64,000 nt of DNA from positions 124,001-188,000 of the forward strand of contig NZ_BAJT01000004.1 of the NCBI RefSeq assembly GCF_000613845.1, given 5' to 3'. Positions 38,817 through 47,753 of the stretch are shown piece by piece (within the stretch, counting starts at the first letter, position 1; every line of letters begins with the position of its first letter). Position numbers and translations under genes: made by a program. The notes under the pieces are model-generated. The model saw only the letters and a list, made by a program, of their open reading frames with translations, was not told the DNA's origin and ran no database searches. This DNA is from Asaia astilbis JCM 15831. GTDB lineage: Bacteria > Pseudomonadota > Alphaproteobacteria > Acetobacterales > Acetobacteraceae.

Positions 38817-39703
38817 GCAAGAAACCGGCTCCGCGTCTTGGGCGCGGTCTTGCAGCCCTTCTCGGTGACCAGGCACATGATTTGCCGCGTGCACCGTCGC
38901 CCAGTCAGGAGGTTGCTCATAACCCTGCAATGCTCGGTGTCGACCTTCTGGCGCCCGGTCCCTTTCAGCCTCGCGTGGATATGGATGAAGGCCGCCTGAA
39001 TGAGCTGGCGGACTCGATCCGTAGTCGGGGCGTCCTCCAGCCTATCCTGGTTCGACCCGATCCCGAGCAGAAAGGGCGTTACCAGATTATCGCAGGCGAA
39101 CGTCGCTGGCGTGCGTCGCAGCGGGCTGGTCTGCATGAAGTACCGGTGCATGTGCGCCTGCTTGATGATGCTGATGCCATGGCAGCGGCGCTGGTGGAGA
39201 ATCTGCAGCGTGCTGATCTGAACGCGATCGAAGAAGCTGAAGGTCTTCAGCGGCTTCTGACCGATTATGCCCTGACACAGGAAGAACTGGCTGGCGCGGT
39301 GGGCAAATCCCGTCCGCATATCGGCAATATCCTGCGTCTGCTGAACCTGCCAGAATCTGTGCGTCAGAAGGTGCGTGAGGGGCTTTTGAGCGCCGGTCAC
39401 GCACGTGCCCTCTTGGCCCATCCTGATCCGGTGGCTGCCGCAGAAATCGTGATCGGACGCGGCCTCAATGTGCGTCAGACCGAGGCGCTTGCTCGTCAGG
39501 TGCCCAAAGCCGAACAGGAAGCGTTGAAGCCGCCACGCGACAACGAGCTGGTGCGTCTGGAGCGGGATCTGGCGTCGCGGCTGGGGCTCAAGGTGAAGAT
39601 CGACTTCAATGGCAAAGGGGGGTCGCTCCGCCTTGACTATAACAGTCTCGATCAGTTCGACACGCTCATGCGCCTGTTATCGCCAGAGAAATCCGCAAAG
39701 TAG
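38813..39703 (+). CDS. parB: Chromosome partitioning protein ParB
   Basis: A complete 296-residue ParB: a basic N-terminal ParA-contact region (PRLGRGLAALLG), the CTP-binding domain with PFQPRVDMDEGRLNELADSI and AGERRWRASQ, the central helix-turn-helix (TQEELAGAVGKSRPHIGNILRLL), and a C-terminal dimer domain. ParB clamps onto parS and slides along DNA after CTP binding. Three matching parS sites lie within 11 kb upstream. Confidence 0.97.
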   Translation: MSKKPAPRLGRGLAALLGDQAHDLPRAPSPSQEVAHNPAMLGVDLLAPGPFQPRVDMDEGRLNELADSIRSRGVLQPILVRPDPEQKGRYQIIAGERRWRASQRAGLHEVPVHVRLLDDADAMAAALVENLQRADLNAIEEAEGLQRLLTDYALTQEELAGAVGKSRPHIGNILRLLNLPESVRQKVREGLLSAGHARALLAHPDPVAAAEIVIGRGLNVRQTEALARQVPKAEQEALKPPRDNELVRLERDLASRLGLKVKIDFNGKGGSLRLDYNSLDQFDTLMRLLSPEKSAK

Positions 39704-39785
39704 TTTCGAATGCGGAATAGTGCATTTTTCCTCTTGCTGCCTGTTCCGCCCCCTGTTAGAAGCCCTCTCACCGGAGCGGGGCTAT

Positions 39786-39861
<76 letters not shown>

Positions 39862-39901
39862 TCGCCCCGCCGGTACCTTCCAAGACATTATGCAGATCAC
39901 C

Positions 39902-39925
39902 AAGCGTCAAAGTATGACGCTTTTT
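39902..39925 (+). terminator. Intrinsic terminator after tRNA-Lys
   Basis: AAGCGTCA and TGACGCTT form a perfect eight-pair stem around AAGTA, followed by Ts. It lies 40 bases after the tRNA. The roughly 200 bases from here to tRNA-Gln show no gene. Confidence 0.88.
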
Positions 39926-40130
39926 GTGTTATCTGATCGTCCCGTGTGGTGTTCACAGGGTATGGCTAGGAGAGAGCGCGCTTACTGCGCTCGCTCTGCG
40001 TTCAGAGGCTAAATGGAAGCTTTACGCCTGTGCATCCGAGCTGATGCTCTCTCCCGATGCGGAGGACGGCGACAGCTCTATGGCTTCTTCAAAAGGAAGC
40101 ACGCAAAGGATTTGATTTTAGGAAAAACGC

Positions 40131-40205
40131 TGGCTGGGATGGGAGGGATCGAACCTCCGAATGGCGGAATCAAAATCCGCTGCCTTACCGCTTGGCTACA
40201 TCCCA
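40131..40205 (-). tRNA. tRNA-Gln(TTG)
   Basis: A complete 75-base cloverleaf on the minus strand. Acceptor TGGGATG pairs with CATCCCA; the anticodon loop TTTTGAT gives TTG, reading CAA and probably CAG; the T arm is GGAGG-TTCGATC-CCTCC. The CCA end is encoded. Confidence 0.96.
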
Positions 40206-40251
40206 TCGCGTGTGACGGCTTTTAATCTGCCTCATGGCAGACGTAAAGCCA

Positions 40252-40889
40252 TTATGTTTCGAGTTCGAGCGAATGGTCAGGGATTCCCGTCTGACGGGTC
40301 GCTTCCTCCAGCAACCGGTTCGGCGACGGCTTCAGAGCGCCATAACGTTCAGCCTTGTCGAGGGCCTGATCGAGCGCTGCCATGGTTTGCGCGAGATCGG
40401 GGCTGTCATCCTTTTCCCATGCGCGCAGAGCAAAACCCCAGGCTCCCGCAAGACCGTTGAGACGCAGCGCACCGGTAATGCCGGCGCAGTCGACACCGGC
40501 CAGATCGCCCATCCAGCGCATCGTATCGAGTGTTGCGGCACCGAGAAGCACCGCGAGACCCGGTCCGTGGGCAGGGCCTGAAGTACCGCGCGAATGCCTT
40601 CGCGATATTGCTGAAACACGTCGAAGCGACGCATGAAGAGATCGAAGACGCGCTCGCGCACGGATCCATTCAGGCCGTCATCACGAAAGGCCGATTCATC
40701 GGCAAGGCGACCCAGCCGCATGAGAAGACTGTGACGGAAGGGAAAGCGTCCGCGCACCTCGTCAATCGGGAGGCCTGCCTGTTGGGCCGCCTCAACCAGC
40801 GAGAAGCGCGGCCAGCCTTTATCGGCGGCAAGAGAAAATCCTGCCTCCAGAAGCGCCAGATCAAACTCTTCGCGATCGATACTCGTCAT
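40252..40889 (-). CDS. TetR family transcriptional regulator, reading frame interrupted
   Basis: The N-terminal part has a divergent TetR helix-turn-helix (LALLEAGFSLAADKGWPRFSLVEAAQQAGLPIDEVRGRFP) and the C-terminal part is an all-helical domain (LDTMRWMGDLAGV, ITGALRLNGLAGAWGFALRAWEKDDSPDLAQTMAALDQALDKAERYG). This arrangement is seen in an alphaproteobacterial TetR/COQ9-like group; COQ9-like lipid binding is the alternative reading. The frame breaks at CCC 40559-40561, where one extra C joins LPTDP to GLAVLLGAATLDT. The full protein is about 212 residues. The next gene downstream on the strand is tRNA-Gln. Confidence 0.78.
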
Positions 40890-40975
40890 AAACCTGTTCC
40901 TGTCTTTCTGAGGCCGATCATACCCTATGGGCGTTTGGTGACAATTGAATGACAGGTCAGGATCCGTGTTTTCTG

Positions 40976-41770
40976 TCAGGATGCCATCTCACGGGCGCGT
41001 GCCATGGCCTGATCGACGGCCTTTGTCATGGCTTCGGGCCAAGCGGGAGGGGCCATTAGCACGTCGAGTGCCTTGGCCGTGACGCCATTGGGGCTGGTGA
41101 CGTTCTGGCGCAGAACGGCGCTTTCCTCTTCAGACGCCGCGATCAGAGCGCCTGCACCCGATACAGTGCCTCTGGCGATCAGCCGTGCGGTATCTGACGG
41201 AAGGCCGACTCGCAGCGCCTCTTTTTCAAGAAGCTCGGCCAGCAGGAAGACATAAGCGGGTCCACAGCCGGAAATCGGGGTCAGGGCTTCGAGCTGTGGC
41301 TCGTCGTCGACCCAGGCCACCACACCGACGGCGGAGAGCAGCGTCGTGCAGAGTTCACGTTCGGACGCGTCGAGGTCGGGACTGCAAACGCCCGTTACGC
41401 CCTGGCCAATAGCGGCCGGTGTGTTGGGCATGGCACGAACGATCTTGGTGCGCGCGCCCTGACAGGCAGCACGCAGACTTTCGACCGTGCGGGCTGCGAG
41501 CATGGAGATGACGATCGTGTCGTCGAGCCAGGGACGCAAAGACGCCAGCGCTGTTTCCATCCCGGCCGGTTTTACTGCCAGAATGATGATATCCGGTTTG
41601 AAATCCTGCGGAATTTCCTCGGCACTGCGGACCACATGATGAGGTGCAGGCGGCGCCGGGCAGCGCCGGTCAAGAATGACGGATGAGGCAACGCCCCGGT
41701 CCAGCCATCCCTGCCAGAGCGCACCGCCCATTTTTCCGCAGCCAACGAGAAGCAGAGAAGGCAGGCTCAT
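40976..41770 (-). CDS. proC: Pyrroline-5-carboxylate reductase
   Basis: A complete 264-residue ProC: Rossmann fold LLLVGCGKMGGALWQGW, ILAVKPAGMET, RAMPNTPAAIGQGVTG, SGCGPAYVFLLAE and the C-terminal SPNGVTAKALDVL active-site block. It makes proline from 1-pyrroline-5-carboxylate with NAD(P)H. proA, an earlier step of the same pathway, is 17 kb away; proB is not in the window. Its start overlaps the ybjN stop by four bases. Confidence 0.95.
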   Translation of the reverse strand: MSLPSLLLVGCGKMGGALWQGWLDRGVASSVILDRRCPAPPAPHHVVRSAEEIPQDFKPDIIILAVKPAGMETALASLRPWLDDTIVISMLAARTVESLRAACQGARTKIVRAMPNTPAAIGQGVTGVCSPDLDASERELCTTLLSAVGVVAWVDDEPQLEALTPISGCGPAYVFLLAELLEKEALRVGLPSDTARLIARGTVSGAGALIAASEEESAVLRQNVTSPNGVTAKALDVLMAPPAWPEAMTKAVDQAMARAREMAS

Positions 41771-42273
41771 GCTTCACCCATACAGTCGAGCATGGCGGCT
41801 TCGAGCGCTTCGACCGGCGTCTTGCCGCTCCACAGCGTGAACTGAAATGCGGGGTAAAAACGCTCGCATTCCGTAATGGCGATATCGATCATGTCTTCCA
41901 TGCTTTCTGCAGCAAGGCTGGTGGCACCGCGCAGCAGAACCGAGTGACGGAAAACCGGCGTGCCCGTTTCGAGATCGAGGCTGAAATGGCCGATCCAGAG
42001 ACGCTCATTGGCAAGCGCGATGAGCTCATAGAGGGCTTTGCGACGGTTGGCGGGGGCCCGCAGGTCGAACGTGCAGGTAAAATTCATGGCGGCGATTTCG
42101 CGGGACCATGAAAAATAGAGACCGTAATCGCACCATTTTCCGGGTGCTTCGGCCGCCATTTCCGAATCGGTGCGACGGTCGAACGCCCAGTCATGGCCGC
42201 AGACGATCTGCTCCATGACGTCGAGCGGATTGGTATCCTGATGTGAGGAGGAGGAGACGGATAGAGCAGGCAT
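41767..42273 (-). CDS. YbjN domain-containing protein
   Basis: A 168-residue cytoplasmic protein with the YbjN fold (related to type III secretion chaperones): MNFTCTFDLRAPANRRKALYELIALANERLWIGHFSLDLETGTPVFRHSVLLRG, AESMEDMIDIAITECERFYPAFQ. The family is common in alphaproteobacteria upstream of proC and is proposed to regulate or chaperone other proteins, but its role is unclear. The overlap with proC supports one operon. Confidence 0.85.
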   Translation of the reverse strand: MPALSVSSSSHQDTNPLDVMEQIVCGHDWAFDRRTDSEMAAEAPGKWCDYGLYFSWSREIAAMNFTCTFDLRAPANRRKALYELIALANERLWIGHFSLDLETGTPVFRHSVLLRGATSLAAESMEDMIDIAITECERFYPAFQFTLWSGKTPVEALEAAMLDCMGEA

Positions 42274-42431
42274 TCGGGACTCCCTGGGCCGGTGACGCGC
42301 GGGGCGAAGCGACGCGCATCAGGATGTCTGCAACGATATGAAAATTCGCAGTTTTTGGGCCGCGAATCGTCATATCAGGTCACGTTAAGGATGCCGCGCC
42401 TCACTTGCAAGGACGCAGACATTCCTGCCTC

Positions 42432-42716
42432 TCAAGAGGAAGAGGCGGGGGTGGTGAGTGCCTTTTCCAGATCGGAGAGACGCTCTTCGATACGGGCCAG
42501 TCGCGCATCGGCATCTTCCTGTGCGATGCGTGCCCGTGTTGCGAGTTCGCGGGCCACGTCCAGTTCGTCACGGCGTACGAGATCGAGCGAGGAAAGCACT
42601 TCGTCGATGCGCGCGCGCACCACGGCGTGAAGTTCTTCGCGCAATCCAGTCAGGGCCGAAAACGCGCCTCCGGCGGCGCCTGCGAGATCATCGAAAAAAC
42701 GGGGCCGGTCTGCCAT
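42432..42716 (-). CDS. ubiK: UbiK-type accessory factor (BMFP family)
   Basis: A 94-residue protein with the BMFP (DUF526) layout: an amphipathic N-terminal helix (RPRFFDDLAGAAGGAFSALTGLREEL) and a C-terminal coiled coil with VRRDELDVARELATRARIAQEDADARLARIEERLSDLE. UbiK proteins bind membranes and help the soluble ubiquinone-synthesis complex. Divergent position from hldD and same strand as ybjN and proC. The assignment follows the family pattern. Confidence 0.85.
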   Translation of the reverse strand: MADRPRFFDDLAGAAGGAFSALTGLREELHAVVRARIDEVLSSLDLVRRDELDVARELATRARIAQEDADARLARIEERLSDLEKALTTPASSS

Positions 42717-42921
42717 GGCTTTATCCTTGCTGTCCTGACGTCCGGTCGTGAAACCGGGCGGGTTAGAGGCCCCCGTGCGGCCAGCAGGGGCGATGCGGCG
42801 CCCAGACTGACTTTCACCTCTGCCGAGAGCAACGTGACACGGGGCGTTGGGATGCCAGGGTCACGTTTTTCTCCAGCGGGTGTGGCTTGGAGGTTGCGTT
42901 TGGGCGTCTTATACAGATTCC

Positions 42922-43902
42922 ATGATGATCGTCACCGGCGGCGCCGGATTTATTGGCTCGTGCCTGGTCGCAGCGCTCAAGGCGCGTGGTGAGGCTGTCG
43001 CGGTTGTGGACCGCCTGCGCGATCAGGGGAAGTGGCGAAACCTTGCCAAGCACCCGCCGGATCTGCTGATCGATCCTGATGCGCTCGATACCTTTCTGGC
43101 GAATTCTACCGATATTCGAGCCGTCTTTCACATGGGGGCGATCAGCAGCACCACGGCCAGAGATGGCGATCTGGTGTGGCGCACCAATGTCGATCTTTCG
43201 GAAACCCTGCTTGACTGGTGCACAGCGCGCGACGTCCCGTTTTTCTATGCGTCCTCGGCAGCAACCTATGGCGCTGCAGACAGGCCCGAGCAGTTTTCGG
43301 ATTCACCGGCCTCGCTCGCAACCCTGAAACCGCTGAACCTGTATGGCTGGTCGAAACACGTCTTCGATCAGCATCTGACAGCGCGTCTGAAAACAGGAGG
43401 AATGATGCCGCGCCAATGGGCAGGCCTCAAATTCTTCAATGTCTATGGACCCAACGAATACCATAAAGGGTCGATGATCTCGGTCGTGAAGGTCAAATAT
43501 GACGAGGTCAAGCGTGGTGAGCCAGCACGGCTCTTCCGGTCCGACCGGCCCGATTTGGCCGATGGGGCGCAGGCGCGTGATTTCATTTGGGTGGGCGATC
43601 TGGTCGATATCATGCTCTGGCTGTTCGATCATCCGAAGGTAAGCGGGCTGTTCAATTGCGGCACAGGCACGGCACGCAGCTATGTCGACCTTGCCAATGC
43701 GGTCTGCGATGCCGCTGGCATGTCCCGTCGTATCGAGTTCATCGATATGCCCGATGCGTTGCAGGGCCAGTATCAATCCTATACCTGCGCTGACATGACG
43801 CGCTTGCGTGAAGCGGGGTATGACCGTCCCTTCACCTCTCTTGAAGAGGGCGTCACGCGCTATGTGCGCGAGTATCTCGCAACGTCAGACCCCTATCTGT
43901 AA
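42922..43902 (+). CDS. hldD: ADP-glyceromanno-heptose 6-epimerase
   Basis: A complete 326-residue short-chain dehydrogenase-like epimerase: NAD(P)-binding VTGGAGFIGS, HMGAISSTTARDGD, SSAATYGA, the catalytic Tyr141 and Lys145 in YGWSK, FFNVYGPNEYHKGSMISVV, and ARDFIWVGDL. HldD converts ADP-D-glycero-heptose to the L form used in the lipopolysaccharide inner core. The HKGSMASV-like block is specific to HldD rather than other epimerases. lgt begins eight bases after its stop. Confidence 0.93.
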   Translation: MMIVTGGAGFIGSCLVAALKARGEAVAVVDRLRDQGKWRNLAKHPPDLLIDPDALDTFLANSTDIRAVFHMGAISSTTARDGDLVWRTNVDLSETLLDWCTARDVPFFYASSAATYGAADRPEQFSDSPASLATLKPLNLYGWSKHVFDQHLTARLKTGGMMPRQWAGLKFFNVYGPNEYHKGSMISVVKVKYDEVKRGEPARLFRSDRPDLADGAQARDFIWVGDLVDIMLWLFDHPKVSGLFNCGTGTARSYVDLANAVCDAAGMSRRIEFIDMPDALQGQYQSYTCADMTRLREAGYDRPFTSLEEGVTRYVREYLATSDPYL

Positions 43903-43910
43903 AGGCTGCC

Positions 43911-44744
43911 ATGCAAGCCCACCCGATCATCCTGCCCCAGTTCGATCCGATTGCCTTTCGTCTGGGGCCGTTGGCTGTGCACTGGTACGCGCTGGCCTAT
44001 ATTCTCTCGATCCTGATCGGCTGGAAAATTGCCATCCGGCTCTGCGGTCTGGCGCCACGTGCCGCAACCCGGGAGCAGGTGGATGATTTTGCCTTCTGGG
44101 CCATGCTCGGTGTCGTGCTGGGGGGGCGGCTTGGTTACATCCTCTTCTACAAGCCGGGATTTTACCTGACTCATCCTCTCTCCATCCTGCAGGTCTGGCA
44201 GGGCGGCATGTCGTTTCATGGGGGAGCTCTGGGCGTAATTCTGGCGCTTGCGTGGTTCACTTGGCGCAACGGGCTCAACTTTCTGTCTTTTTCGGACCGC
44301 ATCACCATTATTGTCCCGCTGGGCCTTGGGCTCGGTCGCTGCGCGAATTTCGTCAACGGAGAGTTGTGGGGTCGCGCTGCGCCGGAATGGCTGCCTTGGG
44401 CGATGGTTTTCCCCACGGGAGGGCCGATCGCCCGTCACCCGTCCCAGCTTTATGAAGCCCTGACTGAAGGGGCTCTGTTGCTGGGTGTGATGCTTGTTGC
44501 TGCGAGCCGTCCCTGGGCGCGGATGCGTTACGGGTTTCTCTCCGGACTTTTTCTTTTTGGCTATGCTGCGGCGCGCAGCTTTTGTGAGCTGTTCCGGGAG
44601 CCCGATTCATTCATCGGCTTCCTGCCCTTCGGCGTGACAATGGGGCAGGTTCTCTGCGTCCCGATGGCACTGGCCGGGCTCTGGCTCATGATGTACGGCA
44701 TACGCCATCCGCATACGCTCGAAGGGGAGAAAGCCTATGGCTGA
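43911..44744 (+). CDS. lgt: Prolipoprotein diacylglyceryl transferase
   Basis: A complete 277-residue membrane enzyme with about seven membrane segments. It has HWYALAYILSILIGWKI, GGRLGYILFY, the HGGALG loop, and the Lgt signature GRCANFVNGELWGR. It moves diacylglycerol from phosphatidylglycerol to the lipobox cysteine of prolipoproteins, the first step in lipoprotein maturation. Several predicted lipoproteins in this window are its substrates. It overlaps pgeF by eight bases. Confidence 0.96.
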   Translation: MQAHPIILPQFDPIAFRLGPLAVHWYALAYILSILIGWKIAIRLCGLAPRAATREQVDDFAFWAMLGVVLGGRLGYILFYKPGFYLTHPLSILQVWQGGMSFHGGALGVILALAWFTWRNGLNFLSFSDRITIIVPLGLGLGRCANFVNGELWGRAAPEWLPWAMVFPTGGPIARHPSQLYEALTEGALLLGVMLVAASRPWARMRYGFLSGLFLFGYAAARSFCELFREPDSFIGFLPFGVTMGQVLCVPMALAGLWLMMYGIRHPHTLEGEKAYG

Positions 44745-45531
44745 GTCTGCTCCGCGTGGTTGGGCGCTTCAGGCCGACTCTCTGGCTTTTATGCGTCATG
44801 GCTTCTTCACCCGTCTTGGAGGGGTCTCTCCCGCGCCGTTCAATTCGCTCAATTGCTCTCTGGCCTCATCGGACCGACCCGAGAACATTGCGGAGAACCG
44901 CAGCCGCGTCGCCCGATTTCTCGGGGTAGACGCTCCCTCGTTGCTGGGCCTGACTCAAACGCATTCGGTCGATGTCGTGACGCTGACACGCGAGACGCCG
45001 CTCTGGCAGACTGGGCGTGGTCCGCGCGCCGATGCGTTGGTGAGTGATCGTGACGATCTGGCGCTAGGCGTGATCACGGCTGATTGCGGGCCGGTTCTCT
45101 TTGCCAGCCTCGATGGCCGTGTTGCGGGGGCGGCTCATGCAGGGTGGCGCGGCGCCGTGGGTGGGGTGCTCGAGGCCACGCTCTCGGCAATGGCTGCTCT
45201 CGGGGCTGGCGATGTTGTGGCGTGTGTCGGCCCCTGCATCCGTCAGGACAGTTATGAAGTTGGGGCCGAGATGCGTGAATCTGTGCTCGATGCCTCGCCC
45301 GAAGCCGCGTTCTGTTTCATGCCAGCCGGGCGCGATAATCATTTCCTTTTCGATCTGCCGGGGTATTGCCTGCACAGATTGCGCCGCGCCGGCTTACGTT
45401 ACGTTTCGATGATAGGGCTCGATACATGCCCTGATGTGCGTCGCTTTTTCAGCCATCGTCGGCGCACGCTCGCCGGAGGCGGAGCGATCGGGCATCAGAT
45501 TTCAGTAATCAGGGCAGGAAGACAGTCATGA
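44737..45531 (+). CDS. pgeF: Peptidoglycan editing factor PgeF (purine nucleoside phosphorylase family)
   Basis: A complete 264-residue protein of the YfiH/DUF152 family: HGFFTRLGGVS, QTHSVDVVTL, TADCGPVLF, AAHAGWRGAVGGVLE and GPCIRQDSYEVG, the metal-site histidines and cysteine. E. coli PgeF removes wrongly built muropeptide precursors; laccase-like or purine nucleoside phosphorylase activity is known for relatives. The start overlaps lgt, and its stop overlaps the next lipoprotein gene (ATGA), so lgt-pgeF-lipoprotein form one unit. Confidence 0.9.
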   Translation: MAESAPRGWALQADSLAFMRHGFFTRLGGVSPAPFNSLNCSLASSDRPENIAENRSRVARFLGVDAPSLLGLTQTHSVDVVTLTRETPLWQTGRGPRADALVSDRDDLALGVITADCGPVLFASLDGRVAGAAHAGWRGAVGGVLEATLSAMAALGAGDVVACVGPCIRQDSYEVGAEMRESVLDASPEAAFCFMPAGRDNHFLFDLPGYCLHRLRRAGLRYVSMIGLDTCPDVRRFFSHRRRTLAGGGAIGHQISVIRAGRQS

Positions 45532-46457
45532 GATCGAGCATGAAGACCGTGATCGGATTGCTGGGAAGCATGGCTCTTCTGGCGGGATGTGTGGATATGC
45601 CGCATCCATTTGGCGATCCCGGGCCGGAAGGGCGCCGTCTCGCCCTGACAACGCCGCCGCCACGCCTCGCTGTCCCGACACCCCCAGACTCCCTGCTCGA
45701 TAATGCAGCGTCAGCGCTTTGGGCCAGAGAGGTCGCGACCCAGTTGGTCGATCAGTCCCTGCCAGCTGTCGCGCAATCCGCGAAGCCGGGCGATTGGTGG
45801 CTCAGGCTCTCGGCCACGATGCAGGGGGATCAGGTGGTCCCGCATTATGTGGTCATGATGCCGACAGGTGAGGCGCGTGGTCATTGGGATGCCGCGCCGA
45901 TTCCGGCTTCTGTCTGGGCACAGGGGCAAAAGCCGGTTTTGACGACACTTGCTGCCGCCTCGGCTCCGCAGATCAGCAATGTCCTGACCGGTATTCAGGC
46001 TGCCATGATGCAGGCTGACCCCCACAGCCTCAAGCGCCGTCCGGCGAAAGTCTTTTTCAAGGGCGTGAAAGGGGCGCCGGGAGATGGGAATGTCTCGCTG
46101 GCGCGCGCCTTTGTCGCGAGCTTTCCCGATCAGCACGACAAGCTGGAAAGCAACGTCAAGAATGCGGATTACAGCGTTGAGACGACAGTGACGTTGAGCG
46201 ATGGCCCGGCCGGGATGACTGGACATCCGACCCAGCACATCGAGATCATCTGGCGTACGGTTGCAGCAGACGGCAAGGAAGCAGGGGCGGCTACCCAGCT
46301 TCATGACATCGATGCCCATTCACTCGATGGCGCCTGGGGCGATGTGGCGATGGCGGCTGCTTCTGAAGCGGCGGGTGGTGTGCATCAGATCATCACCAAT
46401 TACTCGGGACGCGATCATAAACCGCTCCCGCCCGAACAGGCCGCGGCGAAGAAATAG
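45528..46457 (+). CDS. Lipoprotein, unknown function
   Basis: A 309-residue protein starting inside the pgeF stop. The N-terminus MKTVIGLLGSMALLAGC (after four codons) is a lipoprotein signal with the lipidated cysteine near position 21. The mature region is mixed, with KPGDWWLRLSATMQGDQVVPHYVVMMPTGEARGHWDAAP, then KVFFKGVKGAPGDGN, and AIEIIWRTVAADGKEA-like stretches; it ends in a basic tail. I do not recognise a family. It may be an envelope protein matured by Lgt of the same operon. Converges with the GT61 gene. Confidence 0.7.
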   Translation: MRSSMKTVIGLLGSMALLAGCVDMPHPFGDPGPEGRRLALTTPPPRLAVPTPPDSLLDNAASALWAREVATQLVDQSLPAVAQSAKPGDWWLRLSATMQGDQVVPHYVVMMPTGEARGHWDAAPIPASVWAQGQKPVLTTLAAASAPQISNVLTGIQAAMMQADPHSLKRRPAKVFFKGVKGAPGDGNVSLARAFVASFPDQHDKLESNVKNADYSVETTVTLSDGPAGMTGHPTQHIEIIWRTVAADGKEAGAATQLHDIDAHSLDGAWGDVAMAAASEAAGGVHQIITNYSGRDHKPLPPEQAAAKK

Positions 46458-46473
46458 ACAGGAGACGGTGCGT

Positions 46474-47478
46474 TCAGGTCAGGCTGCGCACTGCTTTGAC
46501 GATTTTGGCGGCGAGGCCTTCGGGATCGGTAATGACATACCGATTGGGATCGATTTCTTCTCGTTTCAGGAAGAAATCGACATCCAGGTAGAGCGCTTTA
46601 TGGTGGCAGCTCTCGTCAATCATGCGTTGCGTACCGAAAATATAGCCGTCATGATTCAGGACGATGATCGTCTTTCCCTGGAAGAACGCCGCATTCATGA
46701 AGGCCGAGCCAGAGAAACCGATGAAAGTCGAATGGCTGGCCCAAAGCTTGAGTTGTTCTTCAATCGAGAGGCTTTCCGGGTAGCAGAGTTCAATACCCAG
46801 CTTTTCAAGCACAGCACCCAGCGCGTCTTCACCGTCATAGCGGCGCGTGGTTGAGGCAGCGCGGTGTCGGGAGAGAAAGACGGGGCGATGGTGTTCTGTG
46901 CCTGAATATTTTCCCAGAATGCGCTGCCCGATATCGCGCATGAAATGGCTCCAGACATCGTAGCAATGGGAGTTTTCGATAAAAGAAGGCTCGGCAACGT
47001 CGATATTTTTGAGAAGTGAATTCTCCGGGAGAGAGAGAATTTGGCTTCGGTCGATTTTGAGGCTGTCCAGAATTTTGACGATGAAGCCCCCTTCATCATG
47101 GAAGCTCCGATAATTGGGCGCGATATACCCCGCATAGCGTCGCTTATGATGACGCAGATACCACAAGCGTTGCAGCGTGCTGGTCAGGAAATGGCCGAAA
47201 TGGTCGTGGAAGTAACCCAGCCAGAAGCAGTCTGCCGGACCTTCTGTGGGGGGGTGGTCGAGAAAGACGGTTCGCGGTGCATATACGTGATAATGAAAAG
47301 CGCCCTGCAGATTTTCCCCTGCGCAGTAAGTAGAGTTTTCGACAAGGACCCCACCCAGGGTATAGAGAGAGTCGTGAAGAAGAATAGAATTGTTGTGGTG
47401 AGAAAAAGAAGGTTCTCCCCTAAGAATCAATGATCTACCAAATGTATTTCTGCATATAAAACTCTGATTTATCATCAT
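46474..47478 (-). CDS. Family 61 glycosyltransferase (DUF563)
   Basis: A protein of about 334 residues with DUF563/GT61 marks: GYFHDHFGHFLTSTLQRLWYL, RPVFLSRHRAASTTRRYDGED, LESLSIEEQLKLWASHSTFIGFSGSAFMNAAFFQGKTIIVL. GT61 enzymes add xylose, GlcNAc or similar sugars to glycans; in bacteria they are often in surface polysaccharide loci. There are no neighbouring sugar genes apart from hldD, 3 kb away. A TTG 12 codons upstream is another start. The N-terminal codons and the upstream spacer are much richer in A and T than the rest, so the gene may have been acquired. Confidence 0.8.
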   Translation of the reverse strand: MMINQSFICRNTFGRSLILRGEPSFSHHNNSILLHDSLYTLGGVLVENSTYCAGENLQGAFHYHVYAPRTVFLDHPPTEGPADCFWLGYFHDHFGHFLTSTLQRLWYLRHHKRRYAGYIAPNYRSFHDEGGFIVKILDSLKIDRSQILSLPENSLLKNIDVAEPSFIENSHCYDVWSHFMRDIGQRILGKYSGTEHHRPVFLSRHRAASTTRRYDGEDALGAVLEKLGIELCYPESLSIEEQLKLWASHSTFIGFSGSAFMNAAFFQGKTIIVLNHDGYIFGTQRMIDESCHHKALYLDVDFFLKREEIDPNRYVITDPEGLAAKIVKAVRSLT

Positions 47479-47753
47479 TACTACAAGATGATAGTAGTTA
47501 ACGAAAATTTTCAACCTAAGATTGGGTGATCGACATCACCACTGTGGAGATATCTAAAACCATTTATCTGTCTCAAACTGGTTATTCTCTGAAAATTAGT
47601 ATTGGTATCGATGTGGTCCAGTATCAAATGTGAAGAAAATGAGACAATTTGAGAATTGATTAACTATTAACAATTTCATTGCCGGAAAAACTTGTGCAAT
47701 AAAGTCGGGGTAACGCGCTCTTTCAGAAGAATAGCAGAACCAGGGGGTCAATT
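47479..47753. other. AT-rich intergenic region between GT61 and csgG-like genes
   Basis: About 275 bases with clearly more A and T than the surroundings and no gene. It is the divergent promoter region of the glycosyltransferase and the CsgG-type operon. No consensus DnaA box cluster, no repeat and no transposase remnant was seen. The base bias could reflect an acquired segment or a strong DNA-bending promoter region. Confidence 0.5.

Noticed and set aside
39926-40130. Possible small RNA between tRNA-Lys and tRNA-Gln
   Set aside because: Only a weak GAGCGC/GCGCTC stem was seen and there is no clear promoter or terminator pair around it.
47479-47753. AT-rich gap as a replication origin
   Set aside because: It has no cluster of TTATNCACA-type DnaA boxes; AT richness alone is not enough, though the parS cluster suggests an origin may be near.
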